Source: Streptomyces soli (GTDB lineage: Bacteria > Actinomycetota > Actinomycetes > Streptomycetales > Streptomycetaceae). Taken from it: a stretch of DNA of 49,076 nucleotides. The position numbers and the translations under genes were made by a program. Location of the stretch: the NCBI RefSeq assembly GCF_003999195.1, contig NZ_RJVR01000358.1, positions 1-49,076 of the forward strand, written 5' to 3'. Below are positions 1 to 7,474 of the stretch, one piece after another (the stretch's first letter is position 1; the number at the start of each line of letters is the position of its first letter). The notes under the pieces were generated by a model. That model did not search any database. It had not been told where the DNA came from and saw only the letters and a list, made by a program, of their open reading frames with translations.

Positions 1-49
1 ATCCGCTCTCCGATCGAAGGTCACCCGACAGGCTCTGAGGGCGGCGGAC

Positions 50-68
50 GGCCTACCCCCAACCCGGG
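50..68. repeat. Half copy of a long palindromic intergenic element
   Basis: The 19 nt GGCCTACCCCCAACCCGGG is identical to 21962-21980, which is the right arm of a perfect 25-bp hairpin between the NYN gene and the ABC ATPase gene. Only one arm is present here, so it cannot form the same hairpin. No gene is apparent in 1-270. Confidence 0.7.
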
Positions 69-153
69 GCGAGACAGAGAGCCGCCAACCGGGCCAGAGG
101 CGGCGTTGGCGAGGCGGAACCCGATGCGGCGGGAGGTCAGGGGTCGGAGGGGT

Positions 154-249
154 GGGGGTTCTGGACGCTTACGTATATTTGTGTGCGGCATGCCGGATAG
201 GGAATCGGACGGCCCGTCACGCACGTAAATATATCGGTCCAGGACCCCC
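154..249. other. AT-containing nested inverted repeat downstream of hisF
   Basis: The arms GGGGGTTCTGGAC (154-166) and GTCCAGGACCCCC (237-249) pair with one mismatch. Inside them lie two AT-rich patches, 169-180 and 223-234, each containing ACGTA next to an ATAT run, and a perfect palindrome CGGCATGCCG at 186-195. The patches stand out against the GC-rich surroundings. It lies just past the hisF stop codon, so it could be a terminator, a promoter or operator for a gene to the left, or a decayed insertion site. I cannot choose among these. Confidence 0.5.
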
Positions 250-270
250 AGCCCCGGAGGCCCCGGACCG

Positions 271-1026
271 TCACCTCACCGGGTGACCGGCCCCCCGCAA
301 GGCGCCCTTGACCTCACCGATCCGCAGGTCGCCGAAGTGGAAGACCGAAGCGGCCAGCACCGCGTCCGCCCCCGCAGCGACCGCCGGGGCGAAGTCGGAG
401 AGCTTGCCCGCACCGCCACTCGCGATCACGGGGACGGTGACGTGCTTGCGGACCGCCCCGATCATCTCCACGTCGTAGCCGTCCTTCGTGCCGTCGGCAT
501 CCATCGAGTTGAGCAGAATCTCACCGGCGCCCAACTCAGCAGCCCGCTGCGCCCACTCCACCGCGTCGATACCCGTCCCACGCCGACCACCATGCGTGGT
601 GACCTCAAACGAACCCTCCGCCGTACGCCGGGCATCAACAGAAAGCACCAGCACCTGGCTGCCGAAACGCTCAGCGATCTCCCGGATCAGCTCGGGCCGG
701 GCAATGGCAGCCGTGTTGACGCCGACCTTGTCGGCGCCGGCCCGAAGCAGCTTGTCGACGTCGTCGGCAGAACGCACCCCGCCGCCCACCGTCAGCGGGA
801 TGAAGACCTGCTCGGCCGTCCGGCGCACCACGTCGTACGTGGTCTCGCGGTCGCCCGACGAGGCCGTGATGTCCAGAAAGGTCAGCTCGTCGGCGCCTTC
901 GGCGTCGTACAGCTTGGCCATCTCCACGGGATCACCGGCGTCGCGGAGGTTCTGGAAGTTGACGCCCTTGACGACGCGGCCGTTGTCCACGTCGAGGCAG
1001 GGGATGACTCGGACCGCAAGGGTCAT
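271..1026 (-). CDS. hisF: Imidazole glycerol phosphate synthase, cyclase subunit HisF
   Basis: HisF is the synthase subunit of the HisHF complex. It uses ammonia delivered from HisH to turn PRFAR into imidazole glycerol phosphate and AICAR in histidine synthesis. The 251-residue protein has the usual (beta/alpha)8-barrel length. The two catalytic aspartates sit in CLDVDNGR (Asp12) and LSVDARR (about residue 131). Phosphate-binding loops are visible as VGGGVR and ASGGAGK. The ATG at 1026 overlaps the stop of the upstream RidA-like gene by 4 nt, indicating translational coupling. It is the last gene of this operon in the window; no hisI follows before position 1. Confidence 0.97.
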   Translation of the reverse strand: MTLAVRVIPCLDVDNGRVVKGVNFQNLRDAGDPVEMAKLYDAEGADELTFLDITASSGDRETTYDVVRRTAEQVFIPLTVGGGVRSADDVDKLLRAGADKVGVNTAAIARPELIREIAERFGSQVLVLSVDARRTAEGSFEVTTHGGRRGTGIDAVEWAQRAAELGAGEILLNSMDADGTKDGYDVEMIGAVRKHVTVPVIASGGAGKLSDFAPAVAAGADAVLAASVFHFGDLRIGEVKGALRGAGHPVR

Positions 1027-1427
1027 TCAGGGGCTCCTCGGAATGCTTCCACGTCGACCTCGACCAGGACACGCGAGTCGACGAAGCCGGCGACCACGAC
1101 GATGCTCCCGGCCGGGCGCACGGCGCCGAAAAGCTCCTTGTGCGCGCGGCCGACATCCTCCGCGTCGCGGGTGTGGCTGATGTACATGCGGGTGCGGATG
1201 ACGCTCTCGGGCCCGAGACCGAACTTCTCCAGCGCGGCGAGCGCGTTACCGAAGGCCAGCAGGGCCTGCTCGTAGGGGCTGCCCTCACCGCTCACCTCTC
1301 CGCCGACCAGCGGCATGGTGCCGGGGACAAGGACCCGGTCCCCTGCCGCGACGGCGCGGGCGAAGCCCATGGTCTCTTCCCAGGGGCTCTCGCTGTGGAC
1401 GCGCTGAACGGCAGGGGTGTCAGTCAT
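1023..1427 (-). CDS. RidA-family reactive intermediate deaminase
   Basis: This 134-residue protein has the RidA/YjgF fold length and pattern: an N-terminal strand with AVAAGDRVLVPGTMP, a central helix with EQALLAFGNALAALEKFG, and a C-terminal segment DSRVLVEVDVEAF carrying the conserved Arg of the family. RidA proteins hydrolyse reactive enamine/imine intermediates made by PLP enzymes. It overlaps priA upstream and hisF downstream by 4 nt each, so it is a structural member of the his operon. HisC in the same operon is PLP-dependent, but a specific link is inference. The exact Rid subfamily is not determined. Confidence 0.88.
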   Translation of the reverse strand: MTDTPAVQRVHSESPWEETMGFARAVAAGDRVLVPGTMPLVGGEVSGEGSPYEQALLAFGNALAALEKFGLGPESVIRTRMYISHTRDAEDVGRAHKELFGAVRPAGSIVVVAGFVDSRVLVEVDVEAFRGAPE

Positions 1428-2152
1428 CGTGATACGGCCTCCAACGCCTCTTCCAAGGTGAACGCCTTGGCGTAAAGGGCCTTGCCCACGATGGCGCCTT
1501 CGACACCTTCCGGGACAAGAGTCGCGATCGCACGCAGGTCGTCAAGGGAGGAAACGCCGCCGGAGGCGACGACCGACTTGTCGGTGGCCGCGCAGACGTT
1601 CTTCAGCAGTTCCAGGTTGGGGCCCTGGAGGGTGCCGTCCTTGGCGATGTCGGTGACGACGTAACGGGCGCAGCCCTCGCTGTCGAGCCGGGCCAGCGTC
1701 TCGTACAGGTCGCCGCCGTCGCGGGTCCAGCCTCGGCCGCGCAGGGTCGTGCCGCGTACGTCCAGGCCTACGGCGATGCGGTCGCCGTGCTCGGCGATGA
1801 CCTTGGCGACCCACTCGGGGGTCTCGAGGGCCGCGGTGCCGAGGTTGACCCGGGTGCAGCCGGTGGCGAGGGCGGCGGCGAGCGTGTCGTCGTCGCGGAT
1901 GCCGCCGGACAGCTCGACCTTGATGTCCATGGTGCGGGCGACCTTGGCGATCTGCGCCCGGTTGTCGCCGGTGCCGAAGGCGGCGTCGAGGTCGACCAGG
2001 TGCAGCCATTCCGCACCGGACTGCTGCCAGGCGAGGGCGGCGGCAAGCGGGTCGCCGTAGGACGTCTCGGAGCCGGACTCGCCGTGGACGAGGCGGACGG
2101 CCTGGCCGTCACGGACGTCGACGGCGGGAAGGAGTTCGAGGCGGTGGGTCAT
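1424..2152 (-). CDS. priA: Phosphoribosyl isomerase PriA (HisA, probably also TrpF activity)
   Basis: A 242-residue barrel enzyme that isomerises ProFAR to PRFAR. In Streptomyces, which generally lacks a separate trpF, the enzyme also isomerises phosphoribosyl anthranilate in tryptophan synthesis. The catalytic Asp pair is in LLPAVDVRDGQ near the N terminus and VGLDVRGTTLRGRGW mid-protein. Phosphate loops ELSGGIRDDD and VVASGGVSS are present. The ATG at 2152 (MTHRLELLPAV) is chosen because longer frames reading upstream overlap hisH. The stop overlaps the RidA-like start by 4 nt. Dual specificity is inferred from the lineage, not from the sequence alone. Confidence 0.95.
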   Translation of the reverse strand: MTHRLELLPAVDVRDGQAVRLVHGESGSETSYGDPLAAALAWQQSGAEWLHLVDLDAAFGTGDNRAQIAKVARTMDIKVELSGGIRDDDTLAAALATGCTRVNLGTAALETPEWVAKVIAEHGDRIAVGLDVRGTTLRGRGWTRDGGDLYETLARLDSEGCARYVVTDIAKDGTLQGPNLELLKNVCAATDKSVVASGGVSSLDDLRAIATLVPEGVEGAIVGKALYAKAFTLEEALEAVSR

Positions 2153-2163
2153 GTGAGGGCGTC

Positions 2164-2808
2164 CTAGAGGGTGTCGAGCCAGTTGGTCAGCAGCTGCGCG
2201 CCGGCGTCGCCGGACTTCTCGGGATGGAACTGGGTGGCCCACAGCGGGCCGTTCTCCACGGCGGCGACGAAGGGCTCGCCGTGGGTGGCCCAGGTGACCT
2301 TGGGGGCGCGGATGTGGGCGTTGCCGACTTCCAGCTCCCAATGCCGTACGGCGTAGGAGTGCACGAAGTAGTAGCGCTCGTCGGGGTCAAGCCCGGCGAA
2401 GAGCTTCGTGTCCTCGGGCGCCTTGACCGTGTTCCAGCCCATGTGCGGGACGACGGGTGCGCGCAGCGGCTCGACCGTGCCGGGCCACTCGTCGCAGCCC
2501 TCGGTCTCGACGCCGTGCTCGACGCCCCGGGCGAAGAGAATCTGCATGCCGACGCAGATGCCCATGACCGGGCGGCCCCCGGCCAGCCGGCGGCCGATGA
2601 TCCACTCACCGCGTACGGACTTCAGCCCGGCCATGCAGGCGGCGAAGGCGCCGACGCCGGGGACGAGGAGCCCGTCGGCGTTCATGGCCTTGTCGAAGTC
2701 GGCGGTGATCTCGACGTCGGCCCCGGCGCGGGCGAGAGCGCGCTCGGCGGAGCGGACGTTGCCGAAGCCGTAGTCGAGGACGACGACGTTCTTGGCGGAC
2801 GTGCTCAA
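2164..2808 (-). CDS. hisH: Imidazole glycerol phosphate synthase, glutamine amidotransferase subunit HisH
   Basis: HisH hydrolyses glutamine and channels ammonia to HisF. The 214-residue protein is a class I glutaminase. The nucleophilic Cys lies in MGICVGMQILF, and the His and Glu of the triad are in QFHPEKSGDAG near the C terminus. The proposed start is TTG at 2808 (STSAKNVVVLDYGFGN follows), preceded by a GGGAGGG ribosome site about 6 nt away. Upstream in-frame codons would extend through the 50-residue gene and are unlikely. It lies 11 nt from priA. Confidence 0.95.
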   Translation of the reverse strand: MSTSAKNVVVLDYGFGNVRSAERALARAGADVEITADFDKAMNADGLLVPGVGAFAACMAGLKSVRGEWIIGRRLAGGRPVMGICVGMQILFARGVEHGVETEGCDEWPGTVEPLRAPVVPHMGWNTVKAPEDTKLFAGLDPDERYYFVHSYAVRHWELEVGNAHIRAPKVTWATHGEPFVAAVENGPLWATQFHPEKSGDAGAQLLTNWLDTL

Positions 2809-2819
2809 GACGGCCCTCC

Positions 2820-2972
2820 CTAAAGGTTCAGGAACCCGGCGGTCAGCGACGCGGCGGCACTGAGGCCCAGCAGAAGGATGACGCTCTTGGGCAGCTTCTG
2901 CTTCCAGAAGGAGTAGACCCCGCTGGCGAGGAAGATCCCCAGAAAGATGTAGACGGCGGCGCTCGTGTTCAT
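2820..2972 (-). CDS. Small membrane protein encoded within the his operon (50 aa)
   Basis: A 50-residue protein starting MNTSAAVYIFLGIFLASG, with two hydrophobic stretches (about residues 5-17 and 29-48) separated by a short basic loop, YSFWKQKLPKS. This predicts a two-helix membrane hairpin. Its ATG shares one base with the hisB stop (TGATG arrangement) and it sits 11 nt before the hisH start, so it is translated as part of the operon. I recall similar unnamed ORFs between hisB and hisH in other Streptomyces, but function is unknown. The longer in-frame reading to 3068 lies inside hisB and is not used. Confidence 0.8.
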   Translation of the reverse strand: MNTSAAVYIFLGIFLASGVYSFWKQKLPKSVILLLGLSAAASLTAGFLNL

Positions 2973-3565
2973 CAGAGGGCGCCCTTCGTCGACGGGAGGA
3001 TGCCGACCGCGCGCGGGTCGCGCTCGCTCGCGTACCGAAGCGCCCGGGCCAGGGCCTTGAACTGGCACTCCACGATGTGGTGGGCATTGCGCCCGTACGG
3101 GACGTGGACGTGCAGCGCGATCTGGGCCTGCGCGACGAAGGACTCCAGGATGTGCCGGGTCATCGTGGTGTCGTACTCGCCGATCATCGGCGCCATCTTC
3201 TCGGGCTCGGTGTGCACGAGGTAGGGGCGGCCGGACAGATCGACGGTGACCTGGGCGAGGGACTCGTCCAGCGGGACGGTGCAGTTGCCGAAGCGGTAAA
3301 TCCCCACCTTGTCGCCGAGGGCCTGCTTGAAGGCGGCGCCCAGCGCGAGGGCGGAGTCCTCGATGGTGTGGTGGGAGTCGATGTGCAGGTCGCCCTCGGT
3401 CTTGACGGTGAGGTCGAAGAGGCCGTGGCGGCCGAGCTGGTCGAGCATGTGGTCGTAGAAACCGACCCCGGTCGAGATGTCGGTCCGGCCGGTCCCGTCG
3501 AGATCGATCTCGACCAGGACCGAGGTTTCCTTGGTGGTGCGTTCCACGCGGCCTACGCGGGACAT
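2972..3565 (-). CDS. hisB: Imidazoleglycerol-phosphate dehydratase HisB
   Basis: This Mn-dependent enzyme dehydrates imidazole glycerol phosphate to imidazole acetol phosphate. The 197-residue monofunctional form carries the duplicated metal-binding motifs: DHMLDQLGRHG and DSHHTIEDSALALG in the first half, and HHIVECQFKALARALR in the second. The start at 3565 (MSRVGRVERTTKET) matches the family. The frame continues upstream to 3682, but that part overlaps hisC. It begins 4 nt after the hisC stop and overlaps the small membrane protein start by one base. Confidence 0.97.
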   Translation of the reverse strand: MSRVGRVERTTKETSVLVEIDLDGTGRTDISTGVGFYDHMLDQLGRHGLFDLTVKTEGDLHIDSHHTIEDSALALGAAFKQALGDKVGIYRFGNCTVPLDESLAQVTVDLSGRPYLVHTEPEKMAPMIGEYDTTMTRHILESFVAQAQIALHVHVPYGRNAHHIVECQFKALARALRYASERDPRAVGILPSTKGAL

Positions 3566-3569
3566 GTGC

Positions 3570-4670
3570 TCAGCTCTCCTTCTTGAGGTCACGCGCCGCT
3601 TCCAGGAACGCGTCGTTCTCGGCCGGGGTGCCCGCGGTGACCCGCAGCCACCCCGGTACGCCGTTGTCGCGGACCAGGACACCGCGGTCGAGGATCGCCT
3701 GCCAGGCCTGGTGGCTGTCCTCGAAGCGGCCGAACTGGACGAAGTTGGCGTCCGAGTCGATGACCTCGTAGCCGATCGCGCGCAGTTCCTCGACCAGGCG
3801 GTCCCGCTCGGCCTTCAGCTGTTCGACGTACCCCAGCAGCGTATCGGTGTGCTCCAGCGCGGCGAGCGCGGTGGCCTGGGTGACGGCGGACAGGTGGTAC
3901 GGCAGGCGTACGAGCTGCACGGCGTCCACGACCGCCGGGTCGGCGGCGAGGTAGCCGAGCCGGAGCCCGGCCGCGCCGAAGGCCTTGGACATGGTGCGGC
4001 TGACGACCATGTTGGGGCGGCCCTCGATGAGCGGCAGCAGGGAGGGCCGGTGGCTGAACTCGCCGTACGCCTCGTCCACGACGACGAGGGAGGGGCGGGC
4101 GGCCTGGGCGGCCTCGTACAGGGCGAGGACGGTGTCGGCGTCGACCGCCGTGCCGGTGGGGTTGTTCGGGGAGGTGATGAAGACCACGTGCGGGCGGTGC
4201 TCGGCGATGGCCGCCGCGGCCGCCGCGACGTCGATCGTGAAGTCCTCGTTGCGCGGGCCGGAGAGCCACTGGGTGCCGGTGCCGCGCGAGATCAGCCCGT
4301 GCATGGAGTACGAGGGCTCGAAGCCGATCGCGGTGCGGCCCGGGCCGCCGAAGGTCTGCAGCAGTTGCTGGATGACCTCGTTCGAACCGTTGGCGGCCCA
4401 GACGTTGGCCACGCCGACCTCGTGCCCGGCGGTGCGGGTGAGGTACTCCGCGAGCCCGGTGCGCAGTTCCACCGCGTCCCGGTCGGGGTAGCGGTTGAGG
4501 TTCCGGGCGGCCTCGCGGACCCGCTCGGCGATGCGCTCGACCAGGGCCTCGGGCAGGGGGTACGGGTTCTCGTTGGTGTTCAGGCGTACGGGTACGTCGA
4601 GCTGGGGGGCGCCGTACGGGGACTTGCCGCGCAGCTCGTCCCGGATGGGGAGGTCGTCAATGCCGGTCAC
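3570..4670 (-). CDS. hisC: Histidinol-phosphate aminotransferase HisC
   Basis: A PLP-dependent class I/II aminotransferase that converts imidazole acetol phosphate to histidinol phosphate. In the 366-residue protein the LNTNENPYPLP substrate-binding segment is near the N terminus, ITSPNNPTG and VVDEAYGEF lie in the middle, and the PLP-anchoring Lys is in SRTMSKAFGAAGLRLGY. The GTG at 4670 overlaps the hisD stop by 4 nt (GTGA), supporting this start over the longer open frame that extends inside hisD. It is followed 4 nt later by hisB. Confidence 0.96.
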   Translation of the reverse strand: MTGIDDLPIRDELRGKSPYGAPQLDVPVRLNTNENPYPLPEALVERIAERVREAARNLNRYPDRDAVELRTGLAEYLTRTAGHEVGVANVWAANGSNEVIQQLLQTFGGPGRTAIGFEPSYSMHGLISRGTGTQWLSGPRNEDFTIDVAAAAAAIAEHRPHVVFITSPNNPTGTAVDADTVLALYEAAQAARPSLVVVDEAYGEFSHRPSLLPLIEGRPNMVVSRTMSKAFGAAGLRLGYLAADPAVVDAVQLVRLPYHLSAVTQATALAALEHTDTLLGYVEQLKAERDRLVEELRAIGYEVIDSDANFVQFGRFEDSHQAWQAILDRGVLVRDNGVPGWLRVTAGTPAENDAFLEAARDLKKES

Positions 4671-6016
4671 GAACCCGGTACCGTCCAATCGTCTGCGTTC
4701 ATCTGTTCGCCTCCGGCAAAACGTGCCCTGACAGCGGCCCCGTGTGCGGGCAGGTCTTCGGCGTCGGCGAGGGTGACAATGGTCCCGGCGACCTCGGCCA
4801 GCGCCTCGCGGGTGTAGTCCACGACATGGATGCCGCGCAGGAACGACTGCACGGACAGCCCCGAGGAGTGGCAGGCGCAGCCGCCGGTGGGCAGCACGTG
4901 GTTGGACCCGGCCGCGTAGTCGCCGAGCGAGACGGGCGCGAAGGCGCCGACGAAGATCGCGCCGGCGTTGCGGACCCTGGCCGCGACCTGGGCCGCGTTC
5001 TCGGTCTGGATCTCCAGGTGCTCGGCGGCGTAGGCGTCGACGACCGCGAGGCCCTCGTCGATGCCGTCGACCAGCACGATGCCGGACTGACGGCCGGCGA
5101 GCGCCGGAACGATCCGGTCCTCGATGTGCTTGGTCGCGGCGACCTGGGTCTCCAGCTCCTTCTCGACCGCCTGGGCGAGGTCGGGCGAGTCGGTGACGAG
5201 GACGGCGGCGGCCAGCGGATCGTGCTCGGCCTGGCTGATCAGGTCGGCGGCGACGTGGACGGGGTCGGCGGTGGCGTCGGCAAGGATCGCGATCTCGGTC
5301 GGCCCGGCCTCGGCGTCGATGCCGATCCGGCCCTTGAGCAGGCGCTTCGCGGCGGCGACCCAGATGTTGCCCGGCCCGGTCACCATGGCCGCCGGGCGGC
5401 AGTCCTCGGTGCCGTAGGCGAACATCGCGATGGCCTGGGCGCCCCCGGCCGCGTACACCTCGTCCACCTCGAGCAGCGCGCACGCGGCGAGGATCGTGGG
5501 GTGCGGCAGGCCGCCGAACTCCTTCTGCGGCGGGGAGGCGACGGCCATGGAGGCGACGCCGGCCTCCTGCGCGGGCACCACGTTCATGATCACGGACGAC
5601 GGATAGACGGACCGCCCGCCCGGCACGTACAGGCCGACGCGCTCGACCGGCACCCAGCGCTCGGTGACGGTGCCACCGGGCACGACCTGCGTGGTGCGGT
5701 CGGTGCGGCGCTGCTCGCCGTGCACGAGCCGGGCGCGGCGGATGGACTCCTCCAGGGCGGCGCGCACCTTCGGGTCCAGCTCGGCCAGGGAGCGCTTGAT
5801 CGCGTCCACCGGCACCCGGACCCGGTCGATGGTGACCCCGTCGAACTTCTCCGCGTAGTCGATCAGCGCCGCCGTGCCACGATGCTTTACGTCCTCGCAG
5901 ATCGGGCGCACTTTCTCAAGCGCGGCCTCGACGTCGAGTTCGGCGCGGGGCAGCAGGTCGCGGTCGATCCCGCCCGTGGGGAAGGCATCGCCGCGCAGAT
6001 CGATTCGGGAGATCAC
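4667..6016 (-). CDS. hisD: Histidinol dehydrogenase HisD
   Basis: HisD carries out the last two steps of histidine synthesis, oxidising histidinol to histidine with NAD and zinc. The 449-residue protein contains GPGNIWVAAAKR, the AGPTEIAILAD segment, SQAEHDPLAAA and the C-terminal LPTGGCACHSSGLSVQSFLR zinc/substrate region. I chose GTG at 6016 (ISRIDLRGDAFP follows) because it matches the family N terminus and lies 7 nt after a TACACT hexamer, suggesting leaderless mRNA. An alternative GTG at 6040 would add eight residues and has a GGAG 10 nt upstream. It is the first gene of the operon. Confidence 0.95.
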   Translation of the reverse strand: MISRIDLRGDAFPTGGIDRDLLPRAELDVEAALEKVRPICEDVKHRGTAALIDYAEKFDGVTIDRVRVPVDAIKRSLAELDPKVRAALEESIRRARLVHGEQRRTDRTTQVVPGGTVTERWVPVERVGLYVPGGRSVYPSSVIMNVVPAQEAGVASMAVASPPQKEFGGLPHPTILAACALLEVDEVYAAGGAQAIAMFAYGTEDCRPAAMVTGPGNIWVAAAKRLLKGRIGIDAEAGPTEIAILADATADPVHVAADLISQAEHDPLAAAVLVTDSPDLAQAVEKELETQVAATKHIEDRIVPALAGRQSGIVLVDGIDEGLAVVDAYAAEHLEIQTENAAQVAARVRNAGAIFVGAFAPVSLGDYAAGSNHVLPTGGCACHSSGLSVQSFLRGIHVVDYTREALAEVAGTIVTLADAEDLPAHGAAVRARFAGGEQMNADDWTVPGS

Positions 6017-6029
6017 CCTCCCAAGTGTA
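6017..6029 (-). promoter_or_regulatory. Probable leaderless promoter -10 of the his operon
   Basis: Read on the minus strand, TACACT (6029-6024) fits the actinobacterial TAnnnT -10 consensus and is followed by exactly 7 nt before the hisD GTG, so transcription would begin at or next to the start codon. No good -35 hexamer is visible. Confidence 0.55.
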
Positions 6030-6056
6030 GAGAAAGCCACTGACGCCCTGCTCCGA

Positions 6057-6084
6057 GTATCAGTCCCTGATACGGCGCGCCGTA
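6057..6084. promoter_or_regulatory. Two abutting perfect palindromes, candidate operator
   Basis: GTATCAG-TCC-CTGATAC (6057-6073) is a perfect 17-bp inverted repeat. TACGGCGCGCCGTA (6071-6084) is a perfect 14-bp palindrome overlapping it by three bases. Both lie just upstream of the hisD -10, in the 237-bp space between divergent hisD and hpd. This looks like a repressor site, but the cognate regulator cannot be named. Confidence 0.5.
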
Positions 6085-6146
6085 CCCGAAAGGGCTAAAC
6101 ATCTTGTACAGCGATCAAGGCCGGGCGCTACGCAAACAGAGCAGGC

Positions 6147-6252
6147 TGCACAGCAAAAAATCTCACTGTTGCACAGTTTCTCCCACCTCGCCTTAGCTAT
6201 CTGCATAACCGCACGTTCCGCACGGTTTCCCAGCACGAGGGAAGGTTGCAAC
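6147..6252 (+). promoter_or_regulatory. hpd upstream region with TGCACAG repeats and GTTGCAAC palindrome
   Basis: TGCACAG occurs at 6147-6153 and again at 6170-6176, a 23-bp period separated by an A-rich tract. A perfect palindrome GTTGCAAC (6245-6252) overlaps the space between the GAAGG ribosome site and the hpd ATG. The GTTGCA core also occurs at 6168-6173. These are possible sites for the tyrosine-catabolism regulator, which is not encoded nearby. Confidence 0.35.
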
Positions 6253-6253
6253 G

Positions 6254-7459
6254 ATGACCATCGAGGACACCCTCACCAGCCAGGAGCGACTGGCCGAACT
6301 GGATCTCCCACAGCTTCAGCAGCTCGTCGGTCTGGTCGACTACGACAGCGGGACGGACCCCTTCCCCGTCACCGGGTGGGACGCGGTGGTCTGGGCGGTC
6401 GGCAACGCGACCCAGACCGCCCACTACTTCCAGTCGGCCTTCGGCATGGAGCTCATCGCCTACTCGGGGCCGGAGACCGGCAACCGCGACCACGTCTCGT
6501 ACGTGCTGCGCAGCGGGGCGATCCGGTTCGTGTTCCAGGGCGTGGTGGACCCGGCGAGCCCCCTCGCGGAGGCGCACCGGCGGCACGGCGACGGGGTCGT
6601 CGACATCGCCCTCGAGGTGCCCGACGTGGACCGCTGCATCGCCCACGCCCGCGCGCAGGGCGCCACCGTGCTGGAGGAGCCGCACGACATCACCGACGAG
6701 CACGGCACGGTCCGCGTCGCGGCCGTCGCCGCGTACGGCGACACCCGGCACACGCTGGTGGACCGCTCCCAGTACGAGGGCCCGTACCTGCCCGGCTATG
6801 TGACGCGCTCGTCCTCCTACGCCAAGCGGCCGGGCGCGCCGCGGCGTGTCTTCCAGGCGCTGGACCATGTCGTGGGGAACGTCGAGCTCGGCAAGATGGA
6901 CGAGTGGGTCGACTTCTACAACCGGGTCATGGGATTCACCAACATGGCCGAATTCGTCGGGGACGACATCGCCACGGAGTACTCGGCCCTGATGAGCAAG
7001 GTGGTCGCCAACGGCAACCACCGGGTGAAGTTCCCGCTCAACGAGCCGGCGCCGGGGAAGAAGAAGTCGCAGATCGACGAGTTCCTGGAGTTCTACCAGG
7101 GCCCGGGCGCCCAGCACCTGGCGCTGGCGACCAACGACATCATCGCCTCCGTCGACGCGCTGGTCGAAGAGGGCGTGCAGTTCCTGGCCACCCCCGACTC
7201 GTACTACGAGGACCCCGAGCTACGGGCCCGCATCGGCAAGGTCCGGGTGCCGGTGGAGGAGCTGCAGAAGCGCGGCATCCTGGTCGACCGCGACGAGGAC
7301 GGCTACCTGCTGCAGATCTTCACCAAGCCGCTGGGCGACCGGCCGACCGTCTTCTTCGAGCTGATCGAGCGGCACGGCTCACTCGGCTTCGGCAAGGGCA
7401 ACTTCCAGGCCCTCTTCGAGGCCATCGAGCGCGAGCAGGCCAGGCGCGGCAACTTCTGA
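6254..7459 (+). CDS. hpd: 4-hydroxyphenylpyruvate dioxygenase
   Basis: This Fe(II) dioxygenase converts 4-hydroxyphenylpyruvate to homogentisate, the committing step of tyrosine breakdown. The 401-residue protein has the two vicinal-oxygen-chelate domains. The iron ligands are visible as His205 (LDHVVGNVELGKM), His288 (GAQHLALATND) and Glu369 (VFFELIERHG). The C-terminal gating helix GFGKGNFQALFEAIE is intact. ATG at 6254 follows GAAGG with 8 nt spacing. It heads a run of genes with hmgA, an unknown gene and fahA, and is transcribed divergently from the his operon. Confidence 0.97.
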   Translation: MTIEDTLTSQERLAELDLPQLQQLVGLVDYDSGTDPFPVTGWDAVVWAVGNATQTAHYFQSAFGMELIAYSGPETGNRDHVSYVLRSGAIRFVFQGVVDPASPLAEAHRRHGDGVVDIALEVPDVDRCIAHARAQGATVLEEPHDITDEHGTVRVAAVAAYGDTRHTLVDRSQYEGPYLPGYVTRSSSYAKRPGAPRRVFQALDHVVGNVELGKMDEWVDFYNRVMGFTNMAEFVGDDIATEYSALMSKVVANGNHRVKFPLNEPAPGKKKSQIDEFLEFYQGPGAQHLALATNDIIASVDALVEEGVQFLATPDSYYEDPELRARIGKVRVPVEELQKRGILVDRDEDGYLLQIFTKPLGDRPTVFFELIERHGSLGFGKGNFQALFEAIEREQARRGNF

Positions 7460-7474
7460 CGGATCGAGGATCCC

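Noticed and set aside
21..224. Minus-strand frame of 67 codons before hisF
   Set aside because: No ribosome site, Pro/Arg-rich nonsense composition, and it overlaps repeat sequences.
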